Source of the DNA: Nocardiopsis halotolerans DSM 44410
Lineage (GTDB): Bacteria > Actinomycetota > Actinomycetes > Streptosporangiales > Streptosporangiaceae
Length of the DNA stretch: 49,766 bases
Direction of reading: 5' to 3'
Assembly (NCBI RefSeq): GCF_000341065.1
Contig: NZ_ANAX01000233.1
Location: 13,034 to 62,799, forward strand
The translations under genes and the position numbers were made by a program. Positions 41,570 through 49,766 of the stretch are shown in pieces. Numbering within the stretch: the stretch's first letter is position 1; each line of letters starts with the position of its first letter. The notes below the pieces were generated by a model. That model was given only the letters and a program-made list of their open reading frames with translations, ran no database searches and was not told the origin of the DNA.

Positions 41570-44518
41570 CTACGGCTTCAACCCCCGCGCGAGGACCTCG
41601 GCCAGGTGCAGCGCCCTACGGCCCGCCCCCTGTTCGATCTGGGTGCGGCAGCTGTAGCCGTCGGCGAGCACCAGCGTGTCCTGGGAGGCTCCCCGCACAC
41701 GGGGCAGCAGCTCGCGTTCGCCGATGGCCTCGGACACCTCGTAGTGGCCCTCGGTGAACCCGAAGTCGCCCGCCAGCCCGCAGCAGCCCGAGTCCAGCAC
41801 CTCGCCGTCGATCCCCGCCCGGGAGATCAGCTCGCGGTCGGCGTCGAAGCCGATCACCGCGTGCTGGTGGCAGTGCACCTGGGCCAGGGCCGAGGCGTCG
41901 ATCCGAGGCGGACGCCAGTCGGGCGCGTACTCGTTGAGGAAACCCGCCAGGGTGTGCACGGCCCCGGCCACCCGCTCGCTCCCGGGCCCCGGCAGCACCT
42001 CCACCAGGTCGTGGCGCAGAGCCGCGGTGCAGCTGGGCTCCAGGCCCACCACGGGCAGCCCCTCCTCGACCAGCGGCGCCAGGGCGCGCACCGCGCGGCG
42101 CATCACCGTACGGGCCACGTCCAGCTGCCCGGTGGACACCCACGTCAGGCCACAGCACACCTGTCCCCGGGGCAGCACCACGGTGAACCCGGCGTCCTCC
42201 AGCACCCGCACGGCCGCCGCGGGCACGTTCGGGTTGAGGTGGTTGCCGAAGGTGTCCGGCCACAGCACCACCCTCGGCCCGTCGACGCGGGCCCCGCCGC
42301 GCGCGGCACGCCGCCGGAACGCCCGGGTGAAGGTGGTTCGGGCGAACGACGGCAGGTCGCGCTGGGCGGCCACCCCCGCGACCTTCTTGGCCAGGCGCGA
42401 CACCCCCGGAATCCGGGTCGCGCGGTTGGCCTCGGCCGGGGCGAGCGAGGCCAGGCGCGCCCAGAGCGGCAGCCAGCCCATCGAGTAGTGGGCGGCCGGG
42501 CGCACCCTGCCCCGGTAGTGCTGGTGCAGGAACTCGGACTTGTAGCTGGCCATGTCCACGTTGACCGGGCAGTCGCTCAGACAGCCCTTGCAGGACAGGC
42601 ACAGGTCCAGGCTCTCGCGCACCTCCTCCGAGCGCCAGCCGTCGGTGATGACCTCCCCGTTGGCCATCTCGAACAGCAGGTGGGCGCGTCCGCGGGTGGA
42701 GTGCTTCTCCTCCTGGGTGACCTGGTAGCTGGGGCACATGACGCCGGGTCCGTCCTGGCGCCGGCACTTGCCGACCCCCGAACAGCGGCGCAGCGCCTTG
42801 GCGAGGTCGCCGTCGTCCTCCCGGTAGGCCAGCGTGGCCTCCGACAGCAGCGGCAGCGCCCGGGCTCCGTGGGGGGCGGCGGGCGGGCCGTCGGGGGCCA
42901 CGGACGGGAGGGCGGCCACGCGGACGTCGGCGTCGAGCGGGAGCGGGTCGACGATGATGCCGGGGTTCATGAGGTTCTCGGGGTCCCAGATCCGCTTGAA
43001 CTCACCGAAGGCGCGGATGAGGCCCTCCGGGTACATGCGGGCCAGGAGTTCGGAGCGCGCCTGGCCGTCGCCGTGCTCGCCCGACAGGGAACCGCCGTGT
43101 TCGACCACGAGGGCGGCGGCCTCCTCCATGAACTCCCGGTACTCGCGGCGGCCCCGCTCGGAGGTGAGCTCGAAGTCGATGCGCACGTGCAGGCAGCCGT
43201 CCCCGAAGTGGCCGTAGACCACGCCGAAGCGGCCGTGGCGGTCCATGAGCCGCTCGAAGTCGCGCAGGTAACCGCCCAGGTTCTCGGGCGGCACGGCGGC
43301 GTCCTCCCAGCCCGACCAGGCCTCGGCTCCGGTGGGCGTGCGCTGGGTGAGCCCGGCGCCCTCCTCCCGGATGCGCCAGAGCGCCTTCTGGTGGGCCGGG
43401 TCGGAGACGACGAGCGCGTCCCGGGGGCGGGAGGAACCGGTGAGCTCCGCGAGCATGCGCTCGGCCGCGTCGGCGGCGTCGGCGGGGTCCTGCCCGGCGA
43501 TCTCCACCAGGAGCCAGGCGCCGCCCTCGGGCAGCGGCACGCGGGCCCCGGAGCCGAACTGGTCCAGGGCGGCGACCATGCGGTGGTTGATGCCCTCCAC
43601 GGTGAGCGGCTGGTGGCCGAGGAGGTCGGGGACGGAGTCGGCGGCCGCGGGGGCGTCGGGGTAGCCGAGGACGGCCAGGGCGCGTGCGGGCGGCGACTCG
43701 ACCAGGCGCACGGTGGCGCCGAGGACGAACGCGCAGGTGCCCTCGGTGCCCACGAGGGCGGCGGCGACGTTGCGTCCCTTCTCCGGAAGCAGCCGGTCGA
43801 GGGAGTACCCGGACACGCGGCGGCGGAAGTCGGGCATGGCGGTGCGCAGCTCGGCGCGGTGGGCGTCCACGAGGCGGGCGAGGGCCGCGTGGATCTCGCC
43901 CTCGCGTCCGGGGCGCCGGGCCAGTGCGCGAACCTCCTCGTCGCTGTCGTGGGAGCCGACGGTGAGCCGGGTGCCGTCGCTGAGCAGCAGGTCGAGGGAG
44001 ACGATGTTGTCGGCGGTGGTGCCCCAGGCGACCGAGTGGGACCCGCAGGCGTTGTTACCGACCATGCCGCCCACGGTGCAGCGGCTGTGGGTGGAGGGGT
44101 CGGGGGCGAAGGTGAGCCCGTGTTCGGCGGCCGCCGCGCGCAGGTCGTCGAGGATGACGCCGGGTTGCACGGTGGCGGTGCGCGCCGCGGGGTCGATGCT
44201 CTCGATGGCGCGCAGGTGGCGTGAGGTGTCGATGACCACGCCGGTGCCGATGGAGTTGCCCGCGATGGAGGTGCCGCCGCCCCGGGGGACGATCGCCACG
44301 CCGTGCTCGGCGCAGGCGCGGACCGCCGCCACGCAGTCCTCGACGGTCTCGGGGACGACCACGGCGAGCGGCACACGGCGGTAGTTGGAGGCGTCGGAGG
44401 TGTAGAGGGCGAGTGTCCCCGCGTCGAAGGCGACCGTGCCCCGGACACGGCTCTCCAGGTCGCGGCGCAGGGCGGCTACGTCGGTTCGGTCTGCGGTGCT
44501 GCTGTGCGGGTCGGCCAT
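41570..44518 (-). CDS. FAD-binding and Fe-S-binding oxidoreductase (YdiJ-like, 2-hydroxyacid dehydrogenase family)
   Basis: 982 aa, a fusion of an FAD-linked oxidase and an Fe-S/CCG subunit as in E. coli YdiJ, which oxidises D-2-hydroxyglutarate or related D-2-hydroxyacids. FAD domain: VAIVPRGGGTSIAGNSIG and GMVGNNACGSHS (PCMH type), then SLSGEHGDGQARSELL at its C-terminal part. Fe-S part: CSGVGKCRRQDGPGVMCPSYQ and LDLCLSCKGCLSDCPVNVDM (two 4Fe-4S clusters), then CCG motifs VCCGLTWVSTGQL and GCCGLAGDFG. ATG 44518. The electron acceptor is not evident from the sequence. It stands alone. Confidence 0.93.
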   Translation of the reverse strand: MADPHSSTADRTDVAALRRDLESRVRGTVAFDAGTLALYTSDASNYRRVPLAVVVPETVEDCVAAVRACAEHGVAIVPRGGGTSIAGNSIGTGVVIDTSRHLRAIESIDPAARTATVQPGVILDDLRAAAAEHGLTFAPDPSTHSRCTVGGMVGNNACGSHSVAWGTTADNIVSLDLLLSDGTRLTVGSHDSDEEVRALARRPGREGEIHAALARLVDAHRAELRTAMPDFRRRVSGYSLDRLLPEKGRNVAAALVGTEGTCAFVLGATVRLVESPPARALAVLGYPDAPAAADSVPDLLGHQPLTVEGINHRMVAALDQFGSGARVPLPEGGAWLLVEIAGQDPADAADAAERMLAELTGSSRPRDALVVSDPAHQKALWRIREEGAGLTQRTPTGAEAWSGWEDAAVPPENLGGYLRDFERLMDRHGRFGVVYGHFGDGCLHVRIDFELTSERGRREYREFMEEAAALVVEHGGSLSGEHGDGQARSELLARMYPEGLIRAFGEFKRIWDPENLMNPGIIVDPLPLDADVRVAALPSVAPDGPPAAPHGARALPLLSEATLAYREDDGDLAKALRRCSGVGKCRRQDGPGVMCPSYQVTQEEKHSTRGRAHLLFEMANGEVITDGWRSEEVRESLDLCLSCKGCLSDCPVNVDMASYKSEFLHQHYRGRVRPAAHYSMGWLPLWARLASLAPAEANRATRIPGVSRLAKKVAGVAAQRDLPSFARTTFTRAFRRRAARGGARVDGPRVVLWPDTFGNHLNPNVPAAAVRVLEDAGFTVVLPRGQVCCGLTWVSTGQLDVARTVMRRAVRALAPLVEEGLPVVGLEPSCTAALRHDLVEVLPGPGSERVAGAVHTLAGFLNEYAPDWRPPRIDASALAQVHCHQHAVIGFDADRELISRAGIDGEVLDSGCCGLAGDFGFTEGHYEVSEAIGERELLPRVRGASQDTLVLADGYSCRTQIEQGAGRRALHLAEVLARGLKP

Positions 44519-44632
44519 GCTGCACAGCGTGGCGGCTGCGGCCGTGGCGCCGCAAGCGTGCCGCGCGGCCGGTTTCGGCGGACCTCGCCCACCCGCGCGG
44601 TAGCCGGGTTCCGCCGCCCCGCACGCGCGCGG

Positions 44633-45952
44633 TCAGCCGCCGAGGGACTCGTCCATGGCCTGGACGAGCGCGCCGTCGGGGTCCATGTCCAGGTTCCACA
44701 CCATGAGCCCGCCCAGGCCCTGTTCGAGCACGTACCGGCCCTTGAGCCGGACCACGTCGGGGTTGTCGTAGGTCCACCACTCGTCGCCGTCGAGGACCCA
44801 GTAGGCGCCCGCCTCCTCGTCCAGGGAGCGGGGACCCTCGACCTCCTGGAGCTGGGAGAAGGCCATGGTCGGCCCGTCGTAGTGGTCCTCGGCGGGTCCC
44901 GCGGCGGGTTCGCCCGGTCCGGGTTCGGAGGGGTCCGCGAGCCGCCAGCCGCGTCCGAAGGCCGGGACGCCCATCACCAGCTTCTCCCGGGGCGCGCCCA
45001 GGTCCACGTAGCGCTGGACGGCCCGGGCGACGCTGTTGGTGTCCGGGGAGGTCGCGTACAGGTTCGAGTGGTAGGCGGTCTCCTCGTTCCACGGGCCGGC
45101 GAAGTCGTAGCCCTGGACGGTGGCGAAGTCCAGGTGGTCGAAGATCTCCTCGTCGTAGGCCTCGCCGTCCTCGGCCCCGCCGGGCATGGACACGGACAGG
45201 ACGTAGTCCTCACCGGTCTCCTCGGACAGCGCGTCGAGCTGGCGGCGGAACTCGGCCACCAGAAGGGTGAGGTTGGCCGCGTCGTCGGGGTGCTCCACGT
45301 TGTCCGGGTGGCCTCCCGGGCCGGGCCACTCCCAGTCCAGGTCGATACCGTCGAAGATCCCGGCGGCCGCTCCCTCGCCGCCCTGCGGTTCACCGTCGAG
45401 CACCGGCAGGTCTCCGCGCAGCCACAGGTCGACGCAGGAGGACACGAACGCCTCCCTCGACTCCTGGGTGCGTGCGGCGACGGAGAAGTACGTGGACCAG
45501 TTCCAGCCGCCCAGGGACACGCTGGCCCGCAGGTGGGGGTACTTCTCCTGGAGCTGGCGCAGTTGGTTGAGGCTGCCCGCGAGTTCCTGTTCGTACTCGT
45601 CGGCCACCCCGCTGACGCTCTCGTCCGCCTCGTAGCGGCGCTGGTACAGCTCCCAGGGTTGGGCGTGGTTTCCGGGGATGTGGCACAGCCCCTCGGCGCT
45701 GATGTCGCCGAACGCCCACATCAGGCGGGTCAGGTGCTCGGGGGCGCCGCTCTCGTCCAGTTCCCCGATGGTGTAGCCGCGGTTGGCCACGTTCCAGTCG
45801 GCGAAGTACCCGATGCGCTCGGGGTTCCTTCCGCTCACGGCCACGAAGACCCCCGTGATCAGTACGACGGCGGCCACGACCGCGCCCAGGGCGAGCAGGG
45901 GGCGACGCCGGAAGGGCGTTCCGGTGCCCGGCGGAGCTGGTGTGGCATTCAC
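44633..45952 (-). CDS. Membrane-anchored glycoside hydrolase family 18 (chitinase-like) protein
   Basis: 439 aa. An N-terminal cytoplasmic basic stretch (FRRRPLL) and a hydrophobic segment ALGAVVAAVVLITGVFVAV (about residues 20-40) act as anchor or signal. The catalytic barrel starts at RIGYFADWNVANRGYT, has ASVSLGGWNWSTYFS and the acid motif DGIDLDWEWP (DxxDxDxE complete), VQGYDFAGPW, and VMGVPAFGRGW, and ends LGGLMVWNLDMDPDGALV. So it should be active on chitin or another GlcNAc polymer. No chitin-binding module. GTG 45952 sits immediately after GGAGGG, unusually close; a leaderless start is possible. Confidence 0.92.
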   Translation of the reverse strand: MNATPAPPGTGTPFRRRPLLALGAVVAAVVLITGVFVAVSGRNPERIGYFADWNVANRGYTIGELDESGAPEHLTRLMWAFGDISAEGLCHIPGNHAQPWELYQRRYEADESVSGVADEYEQELAGSLNQLRQLQEKYPHLRASVSLGGWNWSTYFSVAARTQESREAFVSSCVDLWLRGDLPVLDGEPQGGEGAAAGIFDGIDLDWEWPGPGGHPDNVEHPDDAANLTLLVAEFRRQLDALSEETGEDYVLSVSMPGGAEDGEAYDEEIFDHLDFATVQGYDFAGPWNEETAYHSNLYATSPDTNSVARAVQRYVDLGAPREKLVMGVPAFGRGWRLADPSEPGPGEPAAGPAEDHYDGPTMAFSQLQEVEGPRSLDEEAGAYWVLDGDEWWTYDNPDVVRLKGRYVLEQGLGGLMVWNLDMDPDGALVQAMDESLGG

Positions 45953-46097
45953 CCCTCCGACGGTAGACGCCGCACGTCGCGGATGCTCGGGTTACCGGTG
46001 GATCGGCCACATGAGGCCGTCCGCTCCCCCGCGGGAACCCGTGGGGAGGCCCGCACGTTGGTGGTGGACCCCGCGCGCACCGGACCGGTGGAGCGGG

Positions 46098-47225
46098 TCA
46101 CTCGGTCCTGATGAAGTCGCGCAGGCTTCCGGCCCGCGAGGGATGGCGGAGCTTGGCCAGGGTCTTGGCCTCGATCTGACGGATGCGCTCGCGGGTCACC
46201 CCGAACTCGCGCCCCACCTCCTCCAGGGTGCGCGGGTGGCCGTCGACCATTCCGAAGCGCAGCCGGATGACGCGCCGCTCGCGGTCGGACAGACCGCCGA
46301 GGATGGACCCCAGCTGTTCCTGGAGAAGGGTGAAGGACACCGCCTCGACCGGGAGCACCGCGTCGGAGTCCTCGATGAAGTCGCCGAAGTCGGACTCCTC
46401 GTCGCCGATGGGCGACTGCAACGACACGGGTTCCCGGGCGATGCGCTGGATCTCCAGGACGCGTTCACCGCCGAATCCGGCGGCCGAGGAAATCTCCTCC
46501 GTACTGGGTTCGCGGCCGAGTTGCTGGTGCAGTTGGTGCCGGATCCGGACGAGTTTGTTGATCGTCTCGACCATGTGCACGGGAACACGGATCGTACGCG
46601 CCTGGTCCGCGATCGCCCGCGTGATGGCCTGTCTGATCCACCATGTCGCGTAGGTGGAGAATTTGAAGCCCTTGCGGTAATCGAACTTCTCGACGGCGCG
46701 GATCAGGCCGAGGTTGCCCTCCTGTATGAGGTCGAGGAAAAGCAGACCCCGCCCCATATACCTTTTGGCGATGGACACGACGAGGCGCAGGTTGGATTCG
46801 ATCAGCCGCCGCTTGGCCCTCCCGCCCTCCTCGACGAGGGCGGAGAGCTCCTCCTCGCGTACGTCCCCGGCGGGTTCGCGGTGCTGCGCGTACAGGCCGA
46901 CCTCGATCGCCTTGGCCAGCTCCACCTCCTGCTCGGCGGTGAGCAGCGGAACCCGGCCGATCTCGCGCAGGTAGAGCCGGACCAGGTCGGATCCCGAGCG
47001 TCTGCCGCCGTCGGTTGCGGCACCGGCCTCCTCGGGGTCGAAGACGTCCACACCGATCCGCGCGAGGTGGGCGACCGCCTGGTCGAGGTGGCCGGGGGGC
47101 GCGTCCAGCCGCTCCAGGGCCGAGGCGACCTCGTCGCGGCTGACGGCGCCCCGGCCCGTGTCGGGGAGCAGCCGGGCCACCTGTCGAACGGACGGCGTTT
47201 CGTTGGTCACAACCGTGGAAGCCAC
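46098..47225 (-). CDS. Sigma-70 family RNA polymerase sigma factor (group 1/2)
   Basis: 375 aa. Region 1.2 [17 protein letters not shown] (about 78-95), region 2 with [31 protein letters not shown] and [18 protein letters not shown], region 3 [14 protein letters not shown], region 4 [21 protein letters not shown]. It lacks the long N-terminal extension of the main actinobacterial housekeeping factors, so it may be a group 2 (HrdB-like but not essential) factor. It lies 59 bp after dnaG on the same strand, the order of the macromolecular synthesis operon. GTG 47225 has GGAGGG directly before it; a GTG at residue 6 is an alternative, and a CACAAT box suggests its own promoter. Confidence 0.94.
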   Translation of the reverse strand: MASTVVTNETPSVRQVARLLPDTGRGAVSRDEVASALERLDAPPGHLDQAVAHLARIGVDVFDPEEAGAATDGGRRSGSDLVRLYLREIGRVPLLTAEQEVELAKAIEVGLYAQHREPAGDVREEELSALVEEGGRAKRRLIESNLRLVVSIAKRYMGRGLLFLDLIQEGNLGLIRAVEKFDYRKGFKFSTYATWWIRQAITRAIADQARTIRVPVHMVETINKLVRIRHQLHQQLGREPSTEEISSAAGFGGERVLEIQRIAREPVSLQSPIGDEESDFGDFIEDSDAVLPVEAVSFTLLQEQLGSILGGLSDRERRVIRLRFGMVDGHPRTLEEVGREFGVTRERIRQIEAKTLAKLRHPSRAGSLRDFIRTE

Positions 47226-47284
47226 CCCTCCATTGTGCCCTTTCGGGTACCTCGGAAGGGAGAACTATTATTGTCACCCCGGTG

Positions 47285-49156
47285 CTACATGCTGCCCGCC
47301 TGCTCCTCCAGGAGAGCACGTTTTTGCTGCTGGAGCGCCATGAGTTCGGTCAGGAGACGCTGTTGTTCGTCCACCTGGGAAGTTCCTTCGAGTCGGGAGA
47401 GCTCCGATCTCAGGTTTGACTCACGCCGGTTGATGGAATGAGTCCTGATTGTGCCCAGTATTTGTCGGGCGTAATGCTCGTCGAGTTCTCCATAGAACTC
47501 CAGCTGTTCGACCGCCAAACGTGTGAGGAAATCACGCTGCGTGTCATTGGGAGCGGCCTCGCGCAACCCGTTGACCCACGCGGCGGGATCGTGTGCGGCC
47601 GCCACTCCTCCCCGTTCGTTGACGAGCCGCAGGACCGCCCGGTGCTGGGGGACGGTGAAGTCCTCCTCGGTGAACGCGTCGAAGCCGACGGCCAGCCAGG
47701 GGTACTGCACGGCGATCTTGAGGGCCTGGCGCTCACGCTGCACGGAGGGGTCGCCCAGGTCGTAGGGGGCCTCCCGGGCGTCCGGGGTGGGTGCGGGCCG
47801 GGCGGGCTCCTGCGGGCGGGCGCTCCGGCGCATGTGCTGGTTGACCCGGCGCAGTACGAAGGCCTCGTCCAGGATGCCGATCCAGCGGTCGAGTTTCTGT
47901 CCGTAGTTGCGCCGCACCCCCTCGTCCCGGATGCTCGCGACGATCGGCGCCGCCGCGTCCAGGGCGGCCATCCGGCCCTCCGGGGAGGAGAGGTCGTAGC
48001 CCTCCATGACGTTGCGGATCATGAACTCGTACAGCCGGACGGCGTCCTCGACGAGGTCGACCACGGCCTGCGGTCCCTGCTGGAAGCGCAGGTCGCAGGG
48101 GTCCAGACCGTCGGACTGCACGGCGACGTAGGTCTCGGCGGTGAAGCCGTGCTCCTCGGCGAAGGCGCGCACGGCCGCCTTCTGACCCGCCTTGTCGCCG
48201 TCGAAGGTGAAGACGACCCTGCCGCCCTGGTTGGTGCGTCCGAGCAGCATCCGGCGCAGGATCTTGACGTGGTCCTCGCCGAAGGAGGTGCCGCAGGTGG
48301 CCACGGCGGTGGTCACCCCGGCGTCGTGGCAGGCCATCACGTCGGTGTAGCCCTCGACGACGACCGCCTTGCCCTCCCGGGAGATGTCCCGCTTGGCCAG
48401 GTCGAGCCCGTAGAGCAGTCGTCCCTTGTGGAAGATGGGGCTCTCGGGCGAGTTGAGGTACTTGGGTCCGTCCTCACTGGGGTCGAGCTTGCGGGCGCCG
48501 AAGCCGACCACCTCGCCGGTGACCTCGCGGATGGGCCACAGCAGCCGGTTGCGGAAGCGGTCGTAGGCGCCGCGCCGCCCCTGGGTGGCCAGGCCGCCCT
48601 CGATCAGTTCCTGGTCGGTGAACCCCCTGCGCCGCAGGTGGCCGGTGAGGTTCTCCCACCCGGCGGGGGCGTAACCGAGGCCGAAGCGCTCGGCGTGTGT
48701 CCGGTTGAACCCGCGTTCGTCCAGGAAGCGGCGGGCGGTGACCGCTCCCGGAGTCAGGAGCTGTTCGGCGTAGAACTCGGCGGCGGCCCGGTGGGCGTCG
48801 AGCAGGCGCTGGCGTTTGCCCGAGTCGTGCCTGGCGGTGCTGCGCCCACCCTCCTCGTAACGCAGGGTGATGCCTACCTGACGGGCGAGCGTCTCGACGG
48901 CCTCGGTGAAGCTGAGGCTGTCGATCCTCTGGAGGAAGGAGATCGTGTCCCCGCCCTCGGCGCAGCCGAAGCAGTACCAGAGGTTCTTGGAGGGGGTGAC
49001 GTTGAAGGACGGGGACTTCTCGTCGTGGAAGGGGCACAGTCCCTTCAACGAGCCGCCTCCGGCGTTACGGAGCTGGAGGTACTCGCCGACCACGTCGGCG
49101 ATGGGCGCGCGCTCGCGCACGAGTGCGATGTCTTCGTCTCTGATCCGGCCTGCCAC
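47285..49156 (-). CDS. dnaG: DNA primase DnaG
   Basis: Makes RNA primers at the replication fork. 623 aa from GTG 49156 (GGAG 5 nt upstream; MAGRIRDEDIALVRERAPIA is the family start). N-terminal zinc-binding domain: GLCPFHDEKSPSF...WYCFGCAEGGD (CHC2 type). Catalytic core with Toprim: VVVEGYTDVMACH (Glu), VFTFDGDKAGQKAA (Asp pair). The C-terminal helicase-binding part runs from about residue 450. The open frame to 49720 on this strand is antisense to another gene. The final 50 codons are less GC-rich than the rest. A sigma factor gene follows. Confidence 0.97.
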   Translation of the reverse strand: MAGRIRDEDIALVRERAPIADVVGEYLQLRNAGGGSLKGLCPFHDEKSPSFNVTPSKNLWYCFGCAEGGDTISFLQRIDSLSFTEAVETLARQVGITLRYEEGGRSTARHDSGKRQRLLDAHRAAAEFYAEQLLTPGAVTARRFLDERGFNRTHAERFGLGYAPAGWENLTGHLRRRGFTDQELIEGGLATQGRRGAYDRFRNRLLWPIREVTGEVVGFGARKLDPSEDGPKYLNSPESPIFHKGRLLYGLDLAKRDISREGKAVVVEGYTDVMACHDAGVTTAVATCGTSFGEDHVKILRRMLLGRTNQGGRVVFTFDGDKAGQKAAVRAFAEEHGFTAETYVAVQSDGLDPCDLRFQQGPQAVVDLVEDAVRLYEFMIRNVMEGYDLSSPEGRMAALDAAAPIVASIRDEGVRRNYGQKLDRWIGILDEAFVLRRVNQHMRRSARPQEPARPAPTPDAREAPYDLGDPSVQRERQALKIAVQYPWLAVGFDAFTEEDFTVPQHRAVLRLVNERGGVAAAHDPAAWVNGLREAAPNDTQRDFLTRLAVEQLEFYGELDEHYARQILGTIRTHSINRRESNLRSELSRLEGTSQVDEQQRLLTELMALQQQKRALLEEQAGSM

Positions 49157-49361
49157 GGTCTCCAGGGTAGTTCTCCCCACGGACCTTCCGACCGCCGTCC
49201 ACAGGCCCGGTTCCGCCCCCGCTCCCCGGCGCCGCGGGACCCGCGCCGCTCCCGTACTTTCCCGACGCGCCACCACCCGGCCACCTTCTGGCCGGCTCCG
49301 TGCCGACGGGATCTGGAACCCTGGGGCCTCCACTGGACGGTTCCCGAGGAGGATCGGCGAG

Positions 49362-49766
49362 GTGCGTGGACTTCCCCCCAGGTCCGACCGTGGCGCGTTC
49401 TGGTTCGTGGTGGCCGCGTCGGCCCTCGCGGTGGTCCTGGCGGTGGCGCTCGGTTTCGTCGTCGTCAACCGCCTGACCGGCCACGGCCTGGTGCTGGCGG
49501 AGGGCGTGGTCGGCTCGGAGAAGGTCGCCCTGTTCGACGACGAGCGGGTCGGGGAACGGTTCGCCGAGCTCGGGTACGAGGTGCGGGTGCGCCCCCGGGG
49601 CTCCCGGCTGATGGCGGAGGACGTCGACGGCGCCGACTTCGTCTCCCCCGGTTCGGGTCCGGCCTCGGAGCACGTGCGGGAGCTACACGGGATCTCCACC
49701 GAGTACCGGCCCTTCAGCACACCGATGGTCCTGCTCGGCTACCAGCCGATGGTGGACGCGCTGGAG
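49362..49766 (+). CDS. Membrane-anchored protein with substrate-binding-like domain (partial, runs off the window)
   Basis: 135 codons are visible from GTG 49362 (AGGAGG 9 nt upstream), divergent from dnaG. A hydrophobic segment (FWFVVAASALAVVLAVALGFVVV, about 13-36, quoted only to its limits) is followed by VVGSEKVALFDDERVGERFAELGYEVRV, GSRLMAEDVDGADFVSPG, and STEYRPFSTPMVLLGY. This pattern recalls the actinobacterial membrane proteins that carry a periplasmic-binding-like domain outside the membrane, often followed by a von Willebrand factor A domain. The rest of the gene is outside the window. Confidence 0.8.
   Translation, partial: MRGLPPRSDRGAFWFVVAASALAVVLAVALGFVVVNRLTGHGLVLAEGVVGSEKVALFDDERVGERFAELGYEVRVRPRGSRLMAEDVDGADFVSPGSGPASEHVRELHGISTEYRPFSTPMVLLGYQPMVDALE

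Overview
The window is chromosomal DNA from a high-GC actinobacterium. Coding sequence is very GC-rich, many genes start with GTG, several start codons sit directly behind a -10 box (leaderless style), and families typical of this phylum appear: DUF574-type SAM methyltransferase, DUF3516 Ski2-like helicase, a BkdR-type Lrp regulator, MmyB-like XRE regulator and YtxH-like protein. A Nocardiopsis or close Streptosporangiales relative is my best guess. That is inferred from gene content, not from a database search.

Layout. 1-2.7 kb: cobalamin-independent methionine synthase metE (minus) behind a cobalamin riboswitch. 2.9-6.3 kb: two tandem PdaC-like polysaccharide deacetylases separated by a perfect 56-bp palindrome. 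6.4-10.5 kb (minus): PAC2-family protein coupled to pyrD, and an ABC-class ATPase. 11-14 kb: a 53-aa protein, an alpha/beta hydrolase with a divergent TetR regulator and paired operators, and a PhzF-like isomerase. 14.0-15.6 kb: a BkdR-like Lrp regulator facing a decayed branched-chain 2-oxoacid dehydrogenase E1-alpha gene that contains a TnpB/IS605-type remnant. 15.6-20 kb: a putative DPBB/expansin-like surface protein, then kynA-kynU with a divergent Lrp regulator. 20-25.4 kb: XRE regulator and divergent SDR with a shared dyad operator, DUF4031 protein, HD phosphohydrolase, and a two-component system whose kinase carries an extra C-terminal membrane-anchored domain. 25.6-32.4 kb: MFS transporter, VOC protein, DeoR regulator, a GDPD-like protein lacking catalytic residues, TetR regulator, a structured intergenic region and an SGNH hydrolase. 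33-38.4 kb: tRNA-Ile(CAU), mdh, Ski2-like helicase, and a RibD-like reductase and deaminase as two overlapping genes. 38.9-46 kb: DUF574 methyltransferase, duplicated tRNA-Asn genes each with its own terminator, YtxH-like plus unknown gene pair, YdiJ-like FAD/Fe-S oxidoreductase and GH18 protein. 46-49.8 kb: a sigma-70 factor downstream of dnaG, and the start of a divergent membrane protein cut by the window edge.

Most of the window is housekeeping or ordinary accessory sequence. No CRISPR array, prophage, complete biosynthetic cluster or obvious new defence system is visible. The items most worth a second look are the broken bkdA locus with the preserved TnpB right end, the palindrome, the kinase with a BamE-like tail, and the GDPD pseudoenzyme.
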